From Thermoplasmata archaeon (GTDB lineage: Archaea > Thermoplasmatota > Thermoplasmata > Lutacidiplasmatales > UBA184), in contig JASHUS010000097.1 in assembly GCA_030039865.1 (NCBI GenBank), positions 1 through 17,469 of the forward strand: DNA of 17,469 bases, read 5' to 3'. This document shows, one piece after another, positions 1-7,383 of this stretch; the stretch's first letter is position 1, and every line of letters starts with the position of its first letter. The position numbers were made by a program, and so were the translations under genes. A model generated the notes under the pieces. The model saw only the letters and a program-made list of their open reading frames with translations. It had not been told where the DNA came from and searched no databases.

Positions 1-22
1 GGCCGCTTCGGCGCTGGCGGCC

Positions 23-253
23 TTGGGGAACGAAAGCGTGTCCGGTCGCTCGGCGTCCCATCCCCTCGGCCCCGAACAGTACACGCGCTTCGAGCGCGCG
101 CGGATCCTCGGCGCCCGCGCCCTCCAGATCTCGCTCGGTGCTCCGATCCTCATCGACATCCCGCCGTCGCTCGTCGATCCGGTCGAGATCGCCGAGCGCG
201 AGTTCGCGGCGAGCCGGATCCCGATCACGGTCCGGCGCGGCGTCGCGCGGTAG
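23..253 (+). CDS. rpoK: DNA-directed RNA polymerase subunit K (Rpb6/omega homologue)
   Basis: RpoK is a small core subunit of archaeal RNA polymerase, homologous to eukaryotic Rpb6 and bacterial omega, that helps assemble and stabilise the enzyme. The product shows the family signature in order: YTRFERARILGARALQIS, then GAPILIDIP, then IAEREF and a C-terminal IPITVRR. The frame stays open to the left edge of the window, so the true start is uncertain: TTG at 23, GTG at 38 or a start upstream of the window are all possible. The core of the family begins near YTRFE, so the domain is complete. It converges on the MTA phosphorylase gene with only 15 bases between the stop codons. Family assignment is secure; only the start is in doubt. 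Confidence 0.9.
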   Translation: MGNESVSGRSASHPLGPEQYTRFERARILGARALQISLGAPILIDIPPSLVDPVEIAEREFAASRIPITVRRGVAR

Positions 254-268
254 GCGCCCGGACCGGGT

Positions 269-1063
269 CTAGACCCCGGCTTCGTCGAGCGCGTGCGCGC
301 AGGCGCACGTCGGCGGGGTCGCGAGCCTCGGCAGCAGCGACGCGAGCCAGCGCGTCATCCGCTCGGAGTTCCGCTGCATCGTCTCCAAGATCTCCTTGAG
401 CTCCACCGGCCGCTCGGCCCAGACGTCGAAGTCGGTGACCATCGCGAGGCAGAGGTAGCAGATCCCCCGCTCCCGCGCGAGCGTCACCTCGGGCACGAGC
501 GTCATCCCGATCACGTCCGCGAACGTGCGGAAAAACTTCGATTCGGCGCGGGTGCTGAAGCGCGGCCCTTCGATGCAGACGTACGTCTTCCCCGAGACGA
601 ACGGGACGCCCGAGCCGCGCCCGACGTCGATCGCGGTCCGCGTGAGGTCCGGGCAGAACGGGTCGGCGAGCGAGACGTGGTAGACCCGGCCGCCGTCGAA
701 GAAGGTCGTGGGCCGCTGCTTCGTGAAGTCCACGAACTGGTCCGGCAGCACGAACGTCCCGGGCGGCAGGTCCTCCTTGAGCGAGCCGACCGAGCTGACG
801 GTGACGATCGCCTCGGCGCCGAGCGATCGGAGCGCGTCGATGTTCGCCCGGTAGTTGATCCGGTGCGGCGGGATCGTGTGGCCGGCGCCGTGCCGTGGCA
901 CGAAGAGGACCCGCACGCCGCCCACCTCGCCTTCCTCGATCGGGCCGGACGGGGCGCCCCAGGGCGTCGAGATCCGGTGCGGTCGCGACGGCGTGCCGCC
1001 GAAGATGGTCGTGATGCCCGAGCCACCGATGACGCCGATCGTCCGGCGCGGGGCGCCGCTCAC
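269..1063 (-). CDS. mtnP: S-methyl-5'-thioadenosine phosphorylase (MTAP)
   Basis: This cytosolic enzyme splits 5'-methylthioadenosine, the by-product of polyamine synthesis, into adenine and 5-methylthioribose-1-phosphate. The 264-residue product has the phosphate-binding GGSGITTIFGG near the N-terminus, then RHGAGHTIPPHRINYRANI, VGSLKEDLPPGTFVLPDQF, IEGPRFSTRAESKFFR and MVTDFDVW. The two aspartates of TDFD match the adenine-recognising Asp pair of MTAP (TDYD in human), which argues against a guanosine, inosine or methylthioinosine phosphorylase. The GTG start at 1063-1061 overlaps the upstream TRAX-like stop as GTGA, a four-base overlap typical of translational coupling. It is the last gene of the minus-strand cluster. 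Open frame continues upstream, but that part overlaps the upstream gene and resembles nothing. Confidence 0.93.
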   Translation of the reverse strand: MSGAPRRTIGVIGGSGITTIFGGTPSRPHRISTPWGAPSGPIEEGEVGGVRVLFVPRHGAGHTIPPHRINYRANIDALRSLGAEAIVTVSSVGSLKEDLPPGTFVLPDQFVDFTKQRPTTFFDGGRVYHVSLADPFCPDLTRTAIDVGRGSGVPFVSGKTYVCIEGPRFSTRAESKFFRTFADVIGMTLVPEVTLARERGICYLCLAMVTDFDVWAERPVELKEILETMQRNSERMTRWLASLLPRLATPPTCACAHALDEAGV

Positions 1064-1680
1064 GGGGCCGCACCCGGCGAGCCGTTGGTCGTCCGGGCGC
1101 GCGAGAGCACCCGGGCCATGACCACTTCGCCGCGCGTTCGCTCGAGGAGCGTGCGAGCGGAATCCTGCTTGGGCTTCAACGGGACGATCGCCCGGGTCGT
1201 GTCGAATCGCAGGAGGGCCCGGGTCAGCCGCTCCATCAGGGCGAGCTCCGCTTCCGCACCGGCGATATCGTCCCGGCCCAGCCGATCCAAGACGCGGCGG
1301 CGCACCTCGCCGACGACGTCCCCGAGGCCGAGCAGGTACGGTTCGGGATCGACCCCGAGATCGGCCGGGCCCGGGAGCGGGTCGCCGACCGCGATCGCGC
1401 CGAGCAGCATCGCCTCCACGGCCTCCTGGAAGGCGTCGAGCGCGAGCGGCTCGTCGCCCCGCCCCTCCCGACGGAGCCAATCGGAGAGCTCGACGACACC
1501 GCGTCGGATCTCGGCGAGGTCGGGCGCGGCCGAGCCTTCGGTATGCAAGCGGGTCATCGTGCCCTGCGACAGGCGGCGCAGCCGCCGCGCGCGCTGATAG
1601 AGATCCTCCCGCCGGAGCTCGCGCTGCCGCAGATGGGCCTCGATCGTCGCGAGCACCGAGTCCGACACGCCGGGCGACAC
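1060..1680 (-). CDS. Translin/TRAX-family RNase (archaeal C3PO-like)
   Basis: The protein (206 residues from GTG at 1680) belongs to the translin/TRAX family of helical RNA-binding proteins; archaeal TRAX-like members assemble into a barrel that binds and cuts RNA. The sequence shows RREDLYQRARRLRRLSQ near residues 23-39, QEAVEAM at 85-91, YLLGLGDVVGEVRRR at 115-129 and a C-terminal KQDSARTLLERTRGE. The acidic residues E86, E89 and D121 align with the catalytic Glu, Glu and Asp described for TRAX, so I infer an active nuclease rather than a translin-type RNA binder. A second GTG at 1668 would give 202 residues. The gene follows DUF357 by 13 bases and overlaps the MTAP start by four. The cellular substrate cannot be read from the sequence. 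Confidence 0.85.
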   Translation of the reverse strand: MSPGVSDSVLATIEAHLRQRELRREDLYQRARRLRRLSQGTMTRLHTEGSAAPDLAEIRRGVVELSDWLRREGRGDEPLALDAFQEAVEAMLLGAIAVGDPLPGPADLGVDPEPYLLGLGDVVGEVRRRVLDRLGRDDIAGAEAELALMERLTRALLRFDTTRAIVPLKPKQDSARTLLERTRGEVVMARVLSRARTTNGSPGAAP

Positions 1681-1693
1681 GGCGCGCCCGGCG

Positions 1694-1978
1694 CTACCGG
1701 AAGAGGGTGAAGCGGGCGTCGTCGCTCCCTCCGTCCAAGAGTCCGAGGCGCACCCCGGCGTCGATCCATCCGTGCGCGTAGCTCGCGGCCGCCAGCGCGC
1801 GCTCGCGGTCCCCGCGATCCCGGAAGTGCTCCGCGTCGGAGAGGTAGGCCCGCGCCATCGACACGAAGTCGTCCGAAGCGCCGCGCAGATACGACCGCTC
1901 GGGCGCCGCGACACGCAGACGGTCGAGCGCCTCGTGCGTCAGCCGCAGGTACTTCTCGAGCAGGGGTTCGTCCGTCAC
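1694..1978 (-). CDS. DUF357 domain protein
   Basis: A small archaeal helical protein of 94 residues whose function is not established. The DUF357 signature is clear: ARAYLSDAEHFRDRGD, then ALAAASYAHGWIDAGVRLGLLD, covering nearly the whole chain. The start is GTG at 1978, 15 bases after the transaldolase stop. The stop lies 13 bases before the TRAX-like start, so the genes are probably co-transcribed. DUF357 proteins are widespread in archaea and often lie near RNA- or DNA-processing genes. The position directly upstream of a TRAX-like nuclease is compatible with that, but it gives no function. Confidence 0.85.
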   Translation of the reverse strand: MTDEPLLEKYLRLTHEALDRLRVAAPERSYLRGASDDFVSMARAYLSDAEHFRDRGDRERALAAASYAHGWIDAGVRLGLLDGGSDDARFTLFR

Positions 1979-1993
1979 GGCCGTTCGCGGTGC

Positions 1994-2638
1994 CTACTTC
2001 GGGACCTTCTCCCAGTCTTTCAGGAACCGGGCGAGGCCGATGTCGGTGAGCGGGTGCGCGGAGAGCTTCTCCATGACCGCGTACGGCATCGTCGCGATGT
2101 CCGCCCCGATCTTCGCGGCCTCGAGGACGTGGACGGGGTGGCGCACGCTCGCGACGAGCACCTTCGTCGGGACGCGGTAGTTGCGGTAAATCGTCACGAT
2201 GTCGCGGACGAGCTCGATGCCGTCCTGGCCCTGGTCGTCGAGACGGCCGATGAACGGGCTGACGTACGCGGCCCCGACCTTCGCCGCGAGGAGGGCCTGG
2301 TTGGCGCTGAACACGAGCGTCATGTTCACGCGCGTGCCCTCCTTCGCGAGGATCTTCGTCGCCGTCAGGCCCGCCGGGGTCATGGGGCACTTGACGTAGA
2401 CCGACGAGTGGATCTGCCGGAGCCGCCGGCCCTCGGCCAGCATCCCGTTCACGTCGGTGGCGACGACCTCGGCGGAGACCGACGGCACGCCGAGCGCGCA
2501 GATGTCGCGGATGATGTCCTCGAACTTCCGTCCCTCCTTCGAGACGAGCGTCGGGTTCGTCGTGACCCCGTCGAGGATGCCGATGTCCCACATCGTACGG
2601 ATCTCGGTCAGGCTCGCGGTATCGAGGAAGAGCTCCAT
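1994..2638 (-). CDS. tal: Transaldolase, short (TalC/MipB-type) family
   Basis: Transaldolase moves a dihydroxyacetone unit between sugar phosphates in the non-oxidative pentose phosphate pathway. The 214-residue length fits the short family shared with fructose-6-phosphate aldolase. It opens MELFLDTA and has the Schiff-base lysine K83 in YVKCPMTPAG, then NMTLVFSANQALLAA and SPFIGRLDDQG. Two positions separate transaldolase from fructose-6-phosphate aldolase: E57 in SAEVV (Gln in E. coli FSA) and F129 in SPF (Tyr131 in FSA). Both are the transaldolase-type residue here, so I favour transaldolase. The ATG at 2638 matches the family N-terminus and has a GGAG-like site upstream. The gene lies 27 bases after the transketolase-half stop. 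Confidence 0.93.
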   Translation of the reverse strand: MELFLDTASLTEIRTMWDIGILDGVTTNPTLVSKEGRKFEDIIRDICALGVPSVSAEVVATDVNGMLAEGRRLRQIHSSVYVKCPMTPAGLTATKILAKEGTRVNMTLVFSANQALLAAKVGAAYVSPFIGRLDDQGQDGIELVRDIVTIYRNYRVPTKVLVASVRHPVHVLEAAKIGADIATMPYAVMEKLSAHPLTDIGLARFLKDWEKVPK

Positions 2639-2665
2639 GGTACTCCGGCCTCCCAATCCTTCGGG

Positions 2666-3619
2666 CTACTGAACTTTACCGCGTGCCCGCAGGAGCTCCC
2701 ACGCCTCGTCCCGGATGCGGTCGATCGACATGCCATACCGATCGAGGAGGGACGACGGATCGGCGGTGTCGCCGAAGAGGTCGGGGACCCCGATACGGCG
2801 GACCGGGACCGGATAGTTCTCGGACGTGGTCGATGCGACGATCGCCCCGACGCCGGTCAACACCGACTGCTCCTCGAGGACCAGGATCGCCCCGGTGTCG
2901 CGCGCCGCCCGGAGGAGCGCGGGCTCGTCGAACGGCTTGACGGACGCGAAGTCGAGCAGCCGTACGGAGAGGCCCGACCGGCCGAGCTCCTCGGCCACCT
3001 CGAGCCCGCGCGCGAGCATCCCGCCCACCGCCACGATCGTGAGGTCGTCGCCGGTCCGCAGCTCGGCGGCCTTGCCGATCGCGAACCGTCCGTCGGTCAC
3101 CGTCGGAAGGTCCGCGCGGCTGAGGCGAACGTACGCCGGTCCCGTCCGATCGGCGATCGCTCGGATCGCACTGCGCGTCGTCGGCGCATCGGCGGGCACG
3201 ACGACCGTCATCCCGGGCAGGCCGCGCATGAGCGCGACGTCCTCCACGAAGGGACGGACCCCGTCGGGGTCGGGATCGATCGGACCGCCGTGGTTCGCCA
3301 CGATCTTCACGTTCGCCCGGCGAGCGCAGACGGACTGGCGGACCGCGAGGTACGCGTCGCCCGCCGCGAGGATCGCGGACGCGCTGGCGAAGGCCGTCCC
3401 TCCGTCGGTCGCCCGTTCGGCGGCTCGCGCCATCATCTCCGACGGCGAGCCGACGGCGGAGTGGAATCGTTCCGGGAACTTCCGACCGAACGGCTCGGCG
3501 CCGGTCGGCGCGGCGGGGTGGGCGTTGAAGACGACGATCGCGGGATTCTGTTCGCCGAGCTCGAGCAAGGTCTGCCCGTAGGCGTCGAGGAGGCTCTCCG
3601 ACCGTACGGGGGAGGTCAT
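2666..3619 (-). CDS. Transketolase C-terminal-half protein (divergent active site)
   Basis: In many archaea transketolase is split into an N-terminal (ThDP-binding) and a C-terminal (pyrimidine-binding plus third domain) subunit. This 317-residue protein corresponds to the latter: LLDAYGQTLLELGEQNP at the start, ANVKIVANHGGPID near 102-115, ALMRGLPGMTVVVPADA, YVRLSRADLP and a third domain with SVKPFDEPALL and ILVLEEQSVLTGVGAI. Hallmarks are changed. The usual DAD after VVV reads NAH; the GIAEQN loop carrying the catalytic glutamate reads GSPSEMM (57-63); and the DGAxHQ loop reads DGVRPF, losing His and Gln. No N-terminal subunit lies nearby: the upstream gene is nfo. It may pair with a distant subunit or have changed function. 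The family call is firm; the activity is open. Confidence 0.85.
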   Translation of the reverse strand: MTSPVRSESLLDAYGQTLLELGEQNPAIVVFNAHPAAPTGAEPFGRKFPERFHSAVGSPSEMMARAAERATDGGTAFASASAILAAGDAYLAVRQSVCARRANVKIVANHGGPIDPDPDGVRPFVEDVALMRGLPGMTVVVPADAPTTRSAIRAIADRTGPAYVRLSRADLPTVTDGRFAIGKAAELRTGDDLTIVAVGGMLARGLEVAEELGRSGLSVRLLDFASVKPFDEPALLRAARDTGAILVLEEQSVLTGVGAIVASTTSENYPVPVRRIGVPDLFGDTADPSSLLDRYGMSIDRIRDEAWELLRARGKVQ

Positions 3620-3703
3620 GATCCGGTCCGCCTCCGGTCGCGGCGAGCGTCCGGTGGACCGGCCTGATCGTCCCCCATGCGCGCCGCGCCGAGGAGGGGT
3701 GCG

Positions 3704-4621
3704 CTATTTGACCGTTCCAGACGGCTTGGCGGCCCGGCGGGAAGCCGGGCGCGCACCGGCCGGCTCGACGGCGGCTCCGAGCAGCGACCGCAAGGTCGCC
3801 AGGTCCTCCACGTACCGGTCGTAGCCGTGCTCGTCGAGCGGCGTCTCGAGATACCCCGGCACGTCGTTCCACCGTGGGTCCGCGACGAGATGGCGGAACC
3901 CTTCCGTGCCGATCTCGCCCTTGCCGATGTTCTGGTGCCGGTCGCGGTGCGAGCCGAGCGGGGCGAGGGCGTCGTTGAGGTGGAACGCGCGCACGCGGGC
4001 TCGTCCGAACGTGCGCTCGATGTCGTCGAGAAGCCGGCCGTACCCCTCGTCCGTCCGGAAGTCGAAGCCGGCGGCGAAGAGGTGGCAGGTGTCGAGCGTG
4101 ACCCCGGTCCGCTCGGGCGCCCCGATCAGCTCGAGGGCCAAGGCGAGCTCCTCGAATCTCGAGCCGATCGTCGTCCCCTGACCGGCGGCGTTCTCGAGCA
4201 GGAGCCGGACCTTTCCGTCCGGCACCTTCGCCAGCGTCTCGGAGACCCCGTCCGCGATGAGTCGGATCCCCGCCTCGACGCCCGATCCCAGGTGGGCGCC
4301 CGGATGGAAGATCAGCGCGTCGACCCCGAGAAGCTCGGCGCGCTGGATCTCGTCGAGGAAGGCCTGTCGCGAGCGCTTCATCATGAGGCGCTTCGGCGAG
4401 GCGAGGTTGAGGAGGTAACCGTGATGCACCGCGCTCGCGCGGAGATGCTCCTCCGACCGTGCGGCGCGGAACGCCGCCGCCGCGTCCGGGGCGATCGGCG
4501 GTCCCGCCCACATCTGGGGGCTCTTCGAGAAGATCTGGATCGAGTCGCACCCGATGCGGCGCGCCTGGTGGGCCGCTTCGTCCAGTCCGGCGGCGATCCC
4601 GACGTGGGCGCCGAGTATCAT
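3704..4621 (-). CDS. nfo: Endonuclease IV (AP endonuclease, Nfo family)
   Basis: Endonuclease IV cuts DNA 5' to abasic sites in base-excision repair, using three zinc ions in a TIM barrel. All nine metal ligands known from E. coli Nfo are present at matching spacing: H66, H106 (IFHPGAH), E143 (LLENAAGQGT), D177 and H180 (TLDTCHLFAAGFDF), H214 (FHLND), D227 and H229 (HRDRHQNIGKGEIG) and E259 (YLETP). The length of 305 includes a basic, Pro/Ala/Arg-rich tail after about residue 284 that lies outside the catalytic core. The ATG at 4621 gives the family start MILGAHV. A TATA-like box 26 bases upstream predicts a leaderless transcript. It heads the minus-strand cluster that continues into the pentose phosphate genes, 84 bases downstream. 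Confidence 0.96.
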   Translation of the reverse strand: MILGAHVGIAAGLDEAAHQARRIGCDSIQIFSKSPQMWAGPPIAPDAAAAFRAARSEEHLRASAVHHGYLLNLASPKRLMMKRSRQAFLDEIQRAELLGVDALIFHPGAHLGSGVEAGIRLIADGVSETLAKVPDGKVRLLLENAAGQGTTIGSRFEELALALELIGAPERTGVTLDTCHLFAAGFDFRTDEGYGRLLDDIERTFGRARVRAFHLNDALAPLGSHRDRHQNIGKGEIGTEGFRHLVADPRWNDVPGYLETPLDEHGYDRYVEDLATLRSLLGAAVEPAGARPASRRAAKPSGTVK

Positions 4622-4642
4622 CGGGCGGGCGACCGCGCACCC

Positions 4643-4651
4643 GCCTTTAGC
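4643..4651 (-). promoter_or_regulatory. TATA-like box of nfo
   Basis: On the minus strand GCTAAAGGC is centred about 26 bases before the nfo ATG, the distance expected when transcription starts at or next to the start codon. Confidence 0.5.
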
Positions 4652-4670
4652 TTGCCGGCCGGACCCGGCT

Positions 4671-4680
4671 CAGAAAATCC
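4671..4680 (-). terminator. T-rich terminator of the 5S rRNA
   Basis: On the minus strand GGATTTTCTG begins five bases beyond the 5S 3' end. A short T tract directly after a stable RNA is the usual archaeal intrinsic termination signal. The run is only four T, so the call is moderate. Confidence 0.45.
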
Positions 4681-4684
4681 GAGA

Positions 4685-4807
4685 GGCTGACAGCTTTCCG
4701 CGTTTCCCGTAGGCTCGCGCACTTCAGTACCGCGCGGAACGCCAGTGGGCTTAACTTCCGGGTTCGGAATGGGACCGGGTGTTTCCCCACCGCTATGGCC
4801 GTCAGCC
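4685..4807 (-). rRNA. rrf: 5S ribosomal RNA
   Basis: Read on the minus strand, the 123-base segment begins GGCTGACGGCC and ends GTCAGCC, so the ends pair as helix I. Inside it carries the 5S hallmark CATTCCGAACCCGGAAGTTA followed by AGCCC. No 16S, 23S or tRNA gene adjoins it, and it has its own TATA box 26 bases upstream. Isolated 5S genes are known in Thermoplasmata, where the rRNA genes are unlinked. The exact ends are set by helix I and could shift by a base or two. Confidence 0.95.
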
Positions 4808-4828
4808 GAGTGGACCGACTCCCGCTTG

Positions 4829-4837
4829 ATATTTAAG
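4829..4837 (-). promoter_or_regulatory. TATA box of the 5S rRNA gene
   Basis: On the minus strand CTTAAATAT is centred 26 bases before the 5' end of the 5S RNA. It is one of only two strongly A+T-rich sites in the window, standing out from GC-rich surroundings, and supports strong independent transcription of 5S. Confidence 0.8.
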
Positions 4838-4956
4838 ATTGGTTCGCACGTCGTCCGGACCGCGCGGCCGCATCGCCCGCCGAAGGATTTTGAGGAGCGA
4901 AGGGTCTCGGTCGGACCGCCCGCCGGGGGCGTCCCGGCGGATCCTGAGGCGTTCGG

Positions 4957-7383
4957 GTGCGCGACGGGAGTCGGACGACGATCTCCGAGTATCGGCTCCA
5001 CCTGGACGTCGACCCGGAGGCGCTCCGCTGGGAGGGGGCGGTCGAGGTCGACGTGGGGGCGGGACCGGCCCGTCTCGAGCTCGACGCGGAGGACCTCGAC
5101 ATCCGCTCGGTCCAGGAGAACGGCGAGACCTGCTCGTTCGACGTCGACGCGGAGCGCCATCGCCTCGGCATCCCCCTGCGTACCGAGGGGACCGCGACCG
5201 TGCGGCTCGAGTTCGGCGGCCGCGTCGATCCCGCCCGCATGACGGGCCTCTACCGGTGCCGCCACGGGGAAGGCTACGTGCTGACGACCCAGTGCGAACC
5301 GATCTCGGCGCGCCGCATCTTTCCGTGCGTCGATCGACCGGACGCGAAGGCCCCGTTCCGGCTCACCGTGCGGGCGCCCGCGAGCCTCGAGGTCGTGTCG
5401 AACACCCCGCCCGCGACGATCCGCTCCGTCGACGGGCATCGCCTCTGGTCGTTCGCGCCGACCCCGCCGATGTCCACGTACCTGCTCTACCTCGCGATGG
5501 GCGCCTTCGACCGCGTGGAGGCGAGCGCGGGCCGCGTGACGGTCCGGGTCCTGACGCCGCCGGGGCGCGCGGCGTCGGGCCAGTTCGCCGCCGACGCGGG
5601 CGCGCGGATCCTCCGAGCCTACGAATCGTACTACGACATCCCGTACCCGCTTCCGAAGCTCGACATGATCGCCGTCAGCGAGCACGCGTTCGGCGCGATG
5701 GAGAACTGGGGGGCGATGAGCTTCCGGGACGTGCGTCTCCTCGTCGAGCCGTCGTCGGCCTCGTTCGCGCGGTCCGACGTCTTCGAGACCGTCTGCCACG
5801 AGATCGCGCACCAGTGGTTCGGCAACCTCGTCACGATGGCCAACTTCAGCGAGCTCTGGCTCAACGAGAGCTTCGCGACGTTCCTCGAAGCGAAGATCAC
5901 CGACCAGCTCGAGCCCGCCTACGAATCGTTCGTCGACTTCATCATGCGCCCGTGGGGGATGGGCGCCGCGCTCCAGGACGATGCGCTGACCGCGACCCAT
6001 CCGGTCCGCAACCCGATCGACCGGCCCGAGGCGATCAGCGAGACGACCGACGCGATCGCCTACGGCAAGGGTGCGAGCCTATTGCGGATGCTGGATGCCT
6101 ATCTCGGCGACGCCGAGTTCCGGGCCGGGGTCACGGACTACCTGAAGCGCTTCAAGTTCGGCAACGCGCGGACGGAGGACCTCTGGGCGGCGCTGGGCGC
6201 GAAGACGGGCACGGACGTCGCGGCGGTGATCGGCCCGTGGATCGAGCGGCCCGGCCACCCGCTCGTGCGCGCGGAGCTCGTGCCGGGCGGACTCCATCTG
6301 ACCCAGGAGCGCTTCTCGGTGACCGGACCGAGAGACGGACCGCCCTGGCCGATCCCGCTACGCCTCGACGTCGACGGCAAGCTCGAGCGCCTCCTGTTCA
6401 CCACGCACGAACGGACGGTCCCCCTCCCCGCCGGGGCGACGGTCCACCTGAATCCCGGGGCGGTCGGATTCTTCCGGACCCGGTACGACGAGGCGCTCGG
6501 GGCTCGCCTGCTCGCGGCCCTGCCGGGACGTCCGGCGGCGGATCGGTGGATCCTGCTCGCGGACCTCGCCGCCCTCGTGACGTCGGGCGACGTCGACTGG
6601 ACGACGTATGAGCGCGCGGTGCGAGCGATCGGCGTCACGCGGGATCGCCTCATCGTCGAAGAACTCGTGGAGAGCCTGTCCGACTTCGCGGACGTGCTCC
6701 CGGCCGCGAGTCCGCCGGGCGTTCTCGCCCGATGGTACCTCCGAGAGCTCACCGATCTCATCGGGCTCGACCGGCGGGCGGACGATCCCGCATCGATCGG
6801 CATCACGCGCGAGCGCGTCCTGCAGGCCCGGGTCCGGGCCGATCCCGAGTTCGCGCGGGAGATCGCGACCCGCTTCGCCGATTGGGATCGTCTCGACCCC
6901 GACCTCCGCTGGGCGGTCGCGATCGCGCGCGCCCGGACCGGGGGCGACGCCGGCTATCGGGAGATCGCCGAGCGCTTCGCCCGCCATCCGCCCGAGGGCG
7001 AGTCGACCCGCCTCGAGGTGGGACTCGCGTGGAGCGACGAGGTCGCTCGGATCCAGGAGACGCTCGACCTCGTTCGCGCGGGCGGACTCAACCGCGGCCA
7101 CATCTTCCTCGTCCTTCGGAACACGGCGATGAACCCGGTCGGGCGACCGCTCGTGGGCCCCTGGTTGGAGGAGAACCTCCCCAAGCTCGACCAGACGTTC
7201 CGCGGGTCGGGCCTCCTCTCCCTGACGCTCGAAGGCACGATCCCCCTCACGGGCCTCGGGCGCGCGGCGGCCACGCATCGGTACTTCCGCGAGCACCCGT
7301 ATCCCGAGGCCACCCGCGGGATCGCGAAAGGGCTCGAGCAGCTCGAAATCCACGAGCGGCTCGTGGCGCGGCTCGCCGGCTAG
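4957..7383 (+). CDS. M1 family zinc aminopeptidase (tricorn-factor F2/F3-like)
   Basis: The enzyme removes N-terminal residues from peptides; in Thermoplasma, related factors F2/F3 complete the breakdown of peptides released by the proteasome and tricorn. The 808-residue chain has an N-terminal beta saddle (about 1-200), the exopeptidase motif GAMENWG (246-252), zinc ligands H281 and H285 in HEIAHQWFG with catalytic E282, third ligand E304 in WLNESFA, transition-state Tyr369 in AYGKGAS, then a beta domain and a helical C-terminal domain from about residue 500. There is no signal peptide, so it is probably cytosolic. The start is GTG at 4957; an in-frame TGA at 4945-4947 rules out an earlier start. 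The stop overlaps the stop of the convergent thioesterase gene. Confidence 0.96.
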   Translation: MRDGSRTTISEYRLHLDVDPEALRWEGAVEVDVGAGPARLELDAEDLDIRSVQENGETCSFDVDAERHRLGIPLRTEGTATVRLEFGGRVDPARMTGLYRCRHGEGYVLTTQCEPISARRIFPCVDRPDAKAPFRLTVRAPASLEVVSNTPPATIRSVDGHRLWSFAPTPPMSTYLLYLAMGAFDRVEASAGRVTVRVLTPPGRAASGQFAADAGARILRAYESYYDIPYPLPKLDMIAVSEHAFGAMENWGAMSFRDVRLLVEPSSASFARSDVFETVCHEIAHQWFGNLVTMANFSELWLNESFATFLEAKITDQLEPAYESFVDFIMRPWGMGAALQDDALTATHPVRNPIDRPEAISETTDAIAYGKGASLLRMLDAYLGDAEFRAGVTDYLKRFKFGNARTEDLWAALGAKTGTDVAAVIGPWIERPGHPLVRAELVPGGLHLTQERFSVTGPRDGPPWPIPLRLDVDGKLERLLFTTHERTVPLPAGATVHLNPGAVGFFRTRYDEALGARLLAALPGRPAADRWILLADLAALVTSGDVDWTTYERAVRAIGVTRDRLIVEELVESLSDFADVLPAASPPGVLARWYLRELTDLIGLDRRADDPASIGITRERVLQARVRADPEFAREIATRFADWDRLDPDLRWAVAIARARTGGDAGYREIAERFARHPPEGESTRLEVGLAWSDEVARIQETLDLVRAGGLNRGHIFLVLRNTAMNPVGRPLVGPWLEENLPKLDQTFRGSGLLSLTLEGTIPLTGLGRAAATHRYFREHPYPEATRGIAKGLEQLEIHERLVARLAG

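Noticed and set aside
269..1480. A 403-residue MTAP-containing protein with an N-terminal extension
   Set aside because: The extension overlaps the TRAX-like gene in another frame and is Arg/Gly/Ala-rich shadow; the GTG at 1063 gives the family length.
1772..3667. Long plus-strand open frame of about 630 codons opposite transaldolase and the transketolase half
   Set aside because: It is the antisense shadow of well-supported minus-strand genes; its composition is dominated by Arg, Asp, Glu and Val as expected from GC-rich antisense frames.
3732..3750. GCCCGGC/GCCGGGC stem near the nfo 3' end as a terminator
   Set aside because: It lies within the nfo coding tail, has no T tract after it, and archaeal termination does not rely on such stems.
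2676..4640. Minus-strand open frame of about 650 codons overlapping nfo and the transketolase half in another frame
   Set aside because: Arg/Gly/Pro/Asp-rich with no domain; the other frame encodes two clear enzymes with intact motifs.
4618..6000. Minus-strand frame running through the 5S rRNA into the aminopeptidase
   Set aside because: It would translate the 5S rRNA gene and antisense of the M1 catalytic region.
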